DNA of 64,000 bases from Taxillus chinensis (Eukaryota > Streptophyta > Magnoliopsida > Santalales > Loranthaceae): positions 53,671,031 to 53,735,030 of the forward strand of contig CM042084.1 of assembly GCA_023512835.1 (NCBI GenBank), written 5' to 3'. Every line of letters starts with the position of its first letter. The stretch's first letter is position 1. Below are positions 62,515 to 64,000 of the stretch, in pieces. Below the pieces are notes generated by a model. It saw nothing but the letters and a program-made list of their open reading frames with translations. It did no database searches and had not been told where the DNA came from. A program made the position numbers and the translations under genes.

Positions 62515-62969
62515 TGAGCAAGCAAACCCCGGTTCGATTGATGGGCATCGTGTCGTCGTCAACAAATGATGACTTTTCGATGAGGCCGCTCACCAGGCAA
62601 GGCAAGGCCAAGCCAAACCAGACCAAACCACTAGAGGATTTGTGTCCCCACTCCGAGCACCAAGAGCTTGTATTTTTTTGCCCCGACTAGTGTAGAGAGA
62701 AGAGAATCGGCACCGACAGGCAGTGAGTCAATATGCTTTCCTCCAGTAACGCGATGGTGGGTGAGAAGGGTATGATGGGGTTTGGGGGAAGCATAAAGTG
62801 TGAGGCTAATATAACATAGCTATAAATTTAAGTATATTTAAATAAAATTATAGTTATAGCTAAATTTAACTAATACATAAGAAGGCTATTGGAGTAAAAA
62901 TTTAGCTAAATACGCTAAGCTATTGGAGATGCTCTTAGACTCAAAAAATAAGTTATACATGAGAAGGCA

Positions 62970-63088
62970 TGTTGAGATTTATAATCCCATATCAAGAATT
63001 GCCAAACCTCACAATTAATTAATAAGATCATGCAATAACTCTATCCATTGCTAACTGGTTTTGAGATGAAAGCCTATAGACTTTAACA
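62970..63088 (+). repeat. TRIM-like LTR copy C
   Basis: TGTTGAGATTTATAATCCCA...TTTAACA, matching copy B at 52557-52663 beyond the nested insertions. Confidence 0.6.
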
Positions 63089-64000
63089 CCTATAAATAAA
63101 TAGAAGAAAAATAACATTTTCATTACTATAGAAAAACTTGTATTAAAATTAGCATTTTTCAAAATTGAGTTTCCATTCTCCCCTCAATTTTAATTTATGG
63201 TGGTTTGCCCTATATTGCCTGACATTATTTTTCATCAATTTTCATCACAACCATGCTATTTTTATTCTATTTCCACATTATTTAAAATTAATTAAAGATA
63301 TACTTTATTAGTCTTGAAATTTAAGTAATAAATAATAAAGGATAAATTTTACTTCAATATATCAAAAGATTATAAGTTACTTCAATTTAAAGTTTTTTAT
63401 TAACCATTTGAACTATAATTAATGCCTAGAAATATTTTTTCCTTTAACAATTCTTATGAGCAAAAACAATAGATATGAAATTTACTTCAATAAAACAAAA
63501 TTGCATCTGTACCTAGAAGATGTGTTTTTCATCAAGGGGAGAGGTTGGCATGAAATCTACTTCAATTAATAAAAATAGAAGCTCACATAAATTGATAAAT
63601 AAAAAAATAGGCAATCAAAAACCTACAATAAAAATTAAAGATTTAACTCAATTAAATGTAATTGAATAAAAGTATAAAACTATAAGAAAGGAAACAAGAA
63701 TAATTATTAACAAAAATTTAGGAAATAATACCCTCACAAAAACCAAATATTTGTATCATACTTATTTTTACCTATTTATTTATACTCAAGTCGTGGGTAA
63801 CCATTTTTTTATTTTATAAATTCTCATAATAAAAATTAATAATATATATGTAAATAAAATTTCATATTAGAATTCAAATACAATGTTTCAAAGATGAAAG
63901 TAAATTTTAATTTTAATGTTTTCTAATAATATTTTTATATTCATCAATTATGAAAAATTAGACCAATATAATTTTATAGGTAATAAATATGATGATAAAT
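63089..64000. other. AT-rich sequence, none recognised
   Basis: Very AT-rich, no coding segment or clear repeat. The expected first exon of MOB1 (about 24 codons, MSLFGL type on the - strand) was sought here and not found. Confidence 0.45.

Larger units (their letters stand above)
52745..62937. mobile_element. MITE-like element split by the gypsy insertion
   Basis: The left end TCTCTAATAGCTTTAGCTAA and the right end read inversely (CATCTCCAATAGCTTAGCGT, then TTAGCTAAATTTTTAC) form diverged terminal inverted repeats. With the 9.46 kb gypsy element removed, the element would be about 730 bases, AT-rich at its arms, with a less AT-rich centre (52950-53047 and 62515-62760). Its ends resemble those of the candidate element at 30459-31185. 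Confidence 0.5.
52557..63088 (+). mobile_element. TRIM-like LTR pair, split by nested insertions
   Basis: Direct repeats B (52557-52663, starting TGTTGAGATTTATAATCCCA) and C (62970-63088, same start, ending TTTAACA) are now 10.3 kb apart. A primer-site-like GTATCAAAGCAAGG follows B at about 52666. Removing the MITE-like element and the gypsy element would leave an interior of about 100 bases, a typical TRIM. This reconstruction is inference. Confidence 0.55.

Noticed and set aside
1..64000. tRNA, microRNA or rRNA genes
   Set aside because: No cloverleaf or long hairpin precursor was recognised by eye. Only the 23S fragment was found. A dedicated RNA search would be needed to exclude them.

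Overview
This is nuclear DNA from a flowering plant. It is AT-rich and gene-poor, with long introns, canonical GT-AG splice sites and many decayed retroelements. I cannot name the species from sequence alone. Two host genes are recognisable, and they converge.

Gene 1 (+ strand, 10739-32156) is the 3' part of a plastidial glycerol-3-phosphate acyltransferase gene (ATS1/GPAT type). Ten exons encode 320 residues in one unbroken frame from just upstream of the acyltransferase core to the stop codon. The transit peptide and N-terminal exons were not found and probably lie before the window. The coding sequence is 963 bases inside 21.4 kb. Nine introns contain copia, gypsy, LINE, TRIM and DNA-transposon debris, plus a fragment of plastid 23S rRNA gene.

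Gene 2 (- strand, 48888-45800) is a MOB1-type kinase activator. Five exons encode 191 residues, everything except the usual first exon of about 24 residues. That exon is not seen up to base 64000, so intron 1 is longer than 15 kb or the exon is lost.

Layout. 1-10.7 kb: an LTR end split by a 5'-truncated LINE with 14-base target duplications, a gypsy RNaseH remnant, and an antisense copia element. 10.7-32.2 kb: the acyltransferase gene and its intronic elements. 32-45.7 kb: the convergent intergenic region, holding a truncated gypsy LTR with its primer-binding site, into which a Tat/Ogre-like LTR element is inserted. That element keeps gag but shows no pol, and carries 51-base tandem repeats in its LTRs. 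45.8-48.9 kb: MOB1 exons. 49-64 kb: a ~200-base tandem repeat, a deletion-derivative copia, and a nested structure in which a chromodomain-type Ty3/gypsy element (53053-62514, two 1996-base LTRs, target duplication TGAGC) sits in a MITE-like element, which in turn sits in a TRIM-like LTR pair.

No new defence, metabolic or regulatory system is evident. The value of the window lies in the two host gene models and in the insertion history. Nearly all other open frames are chance frames or frameshifted transposon fragments.
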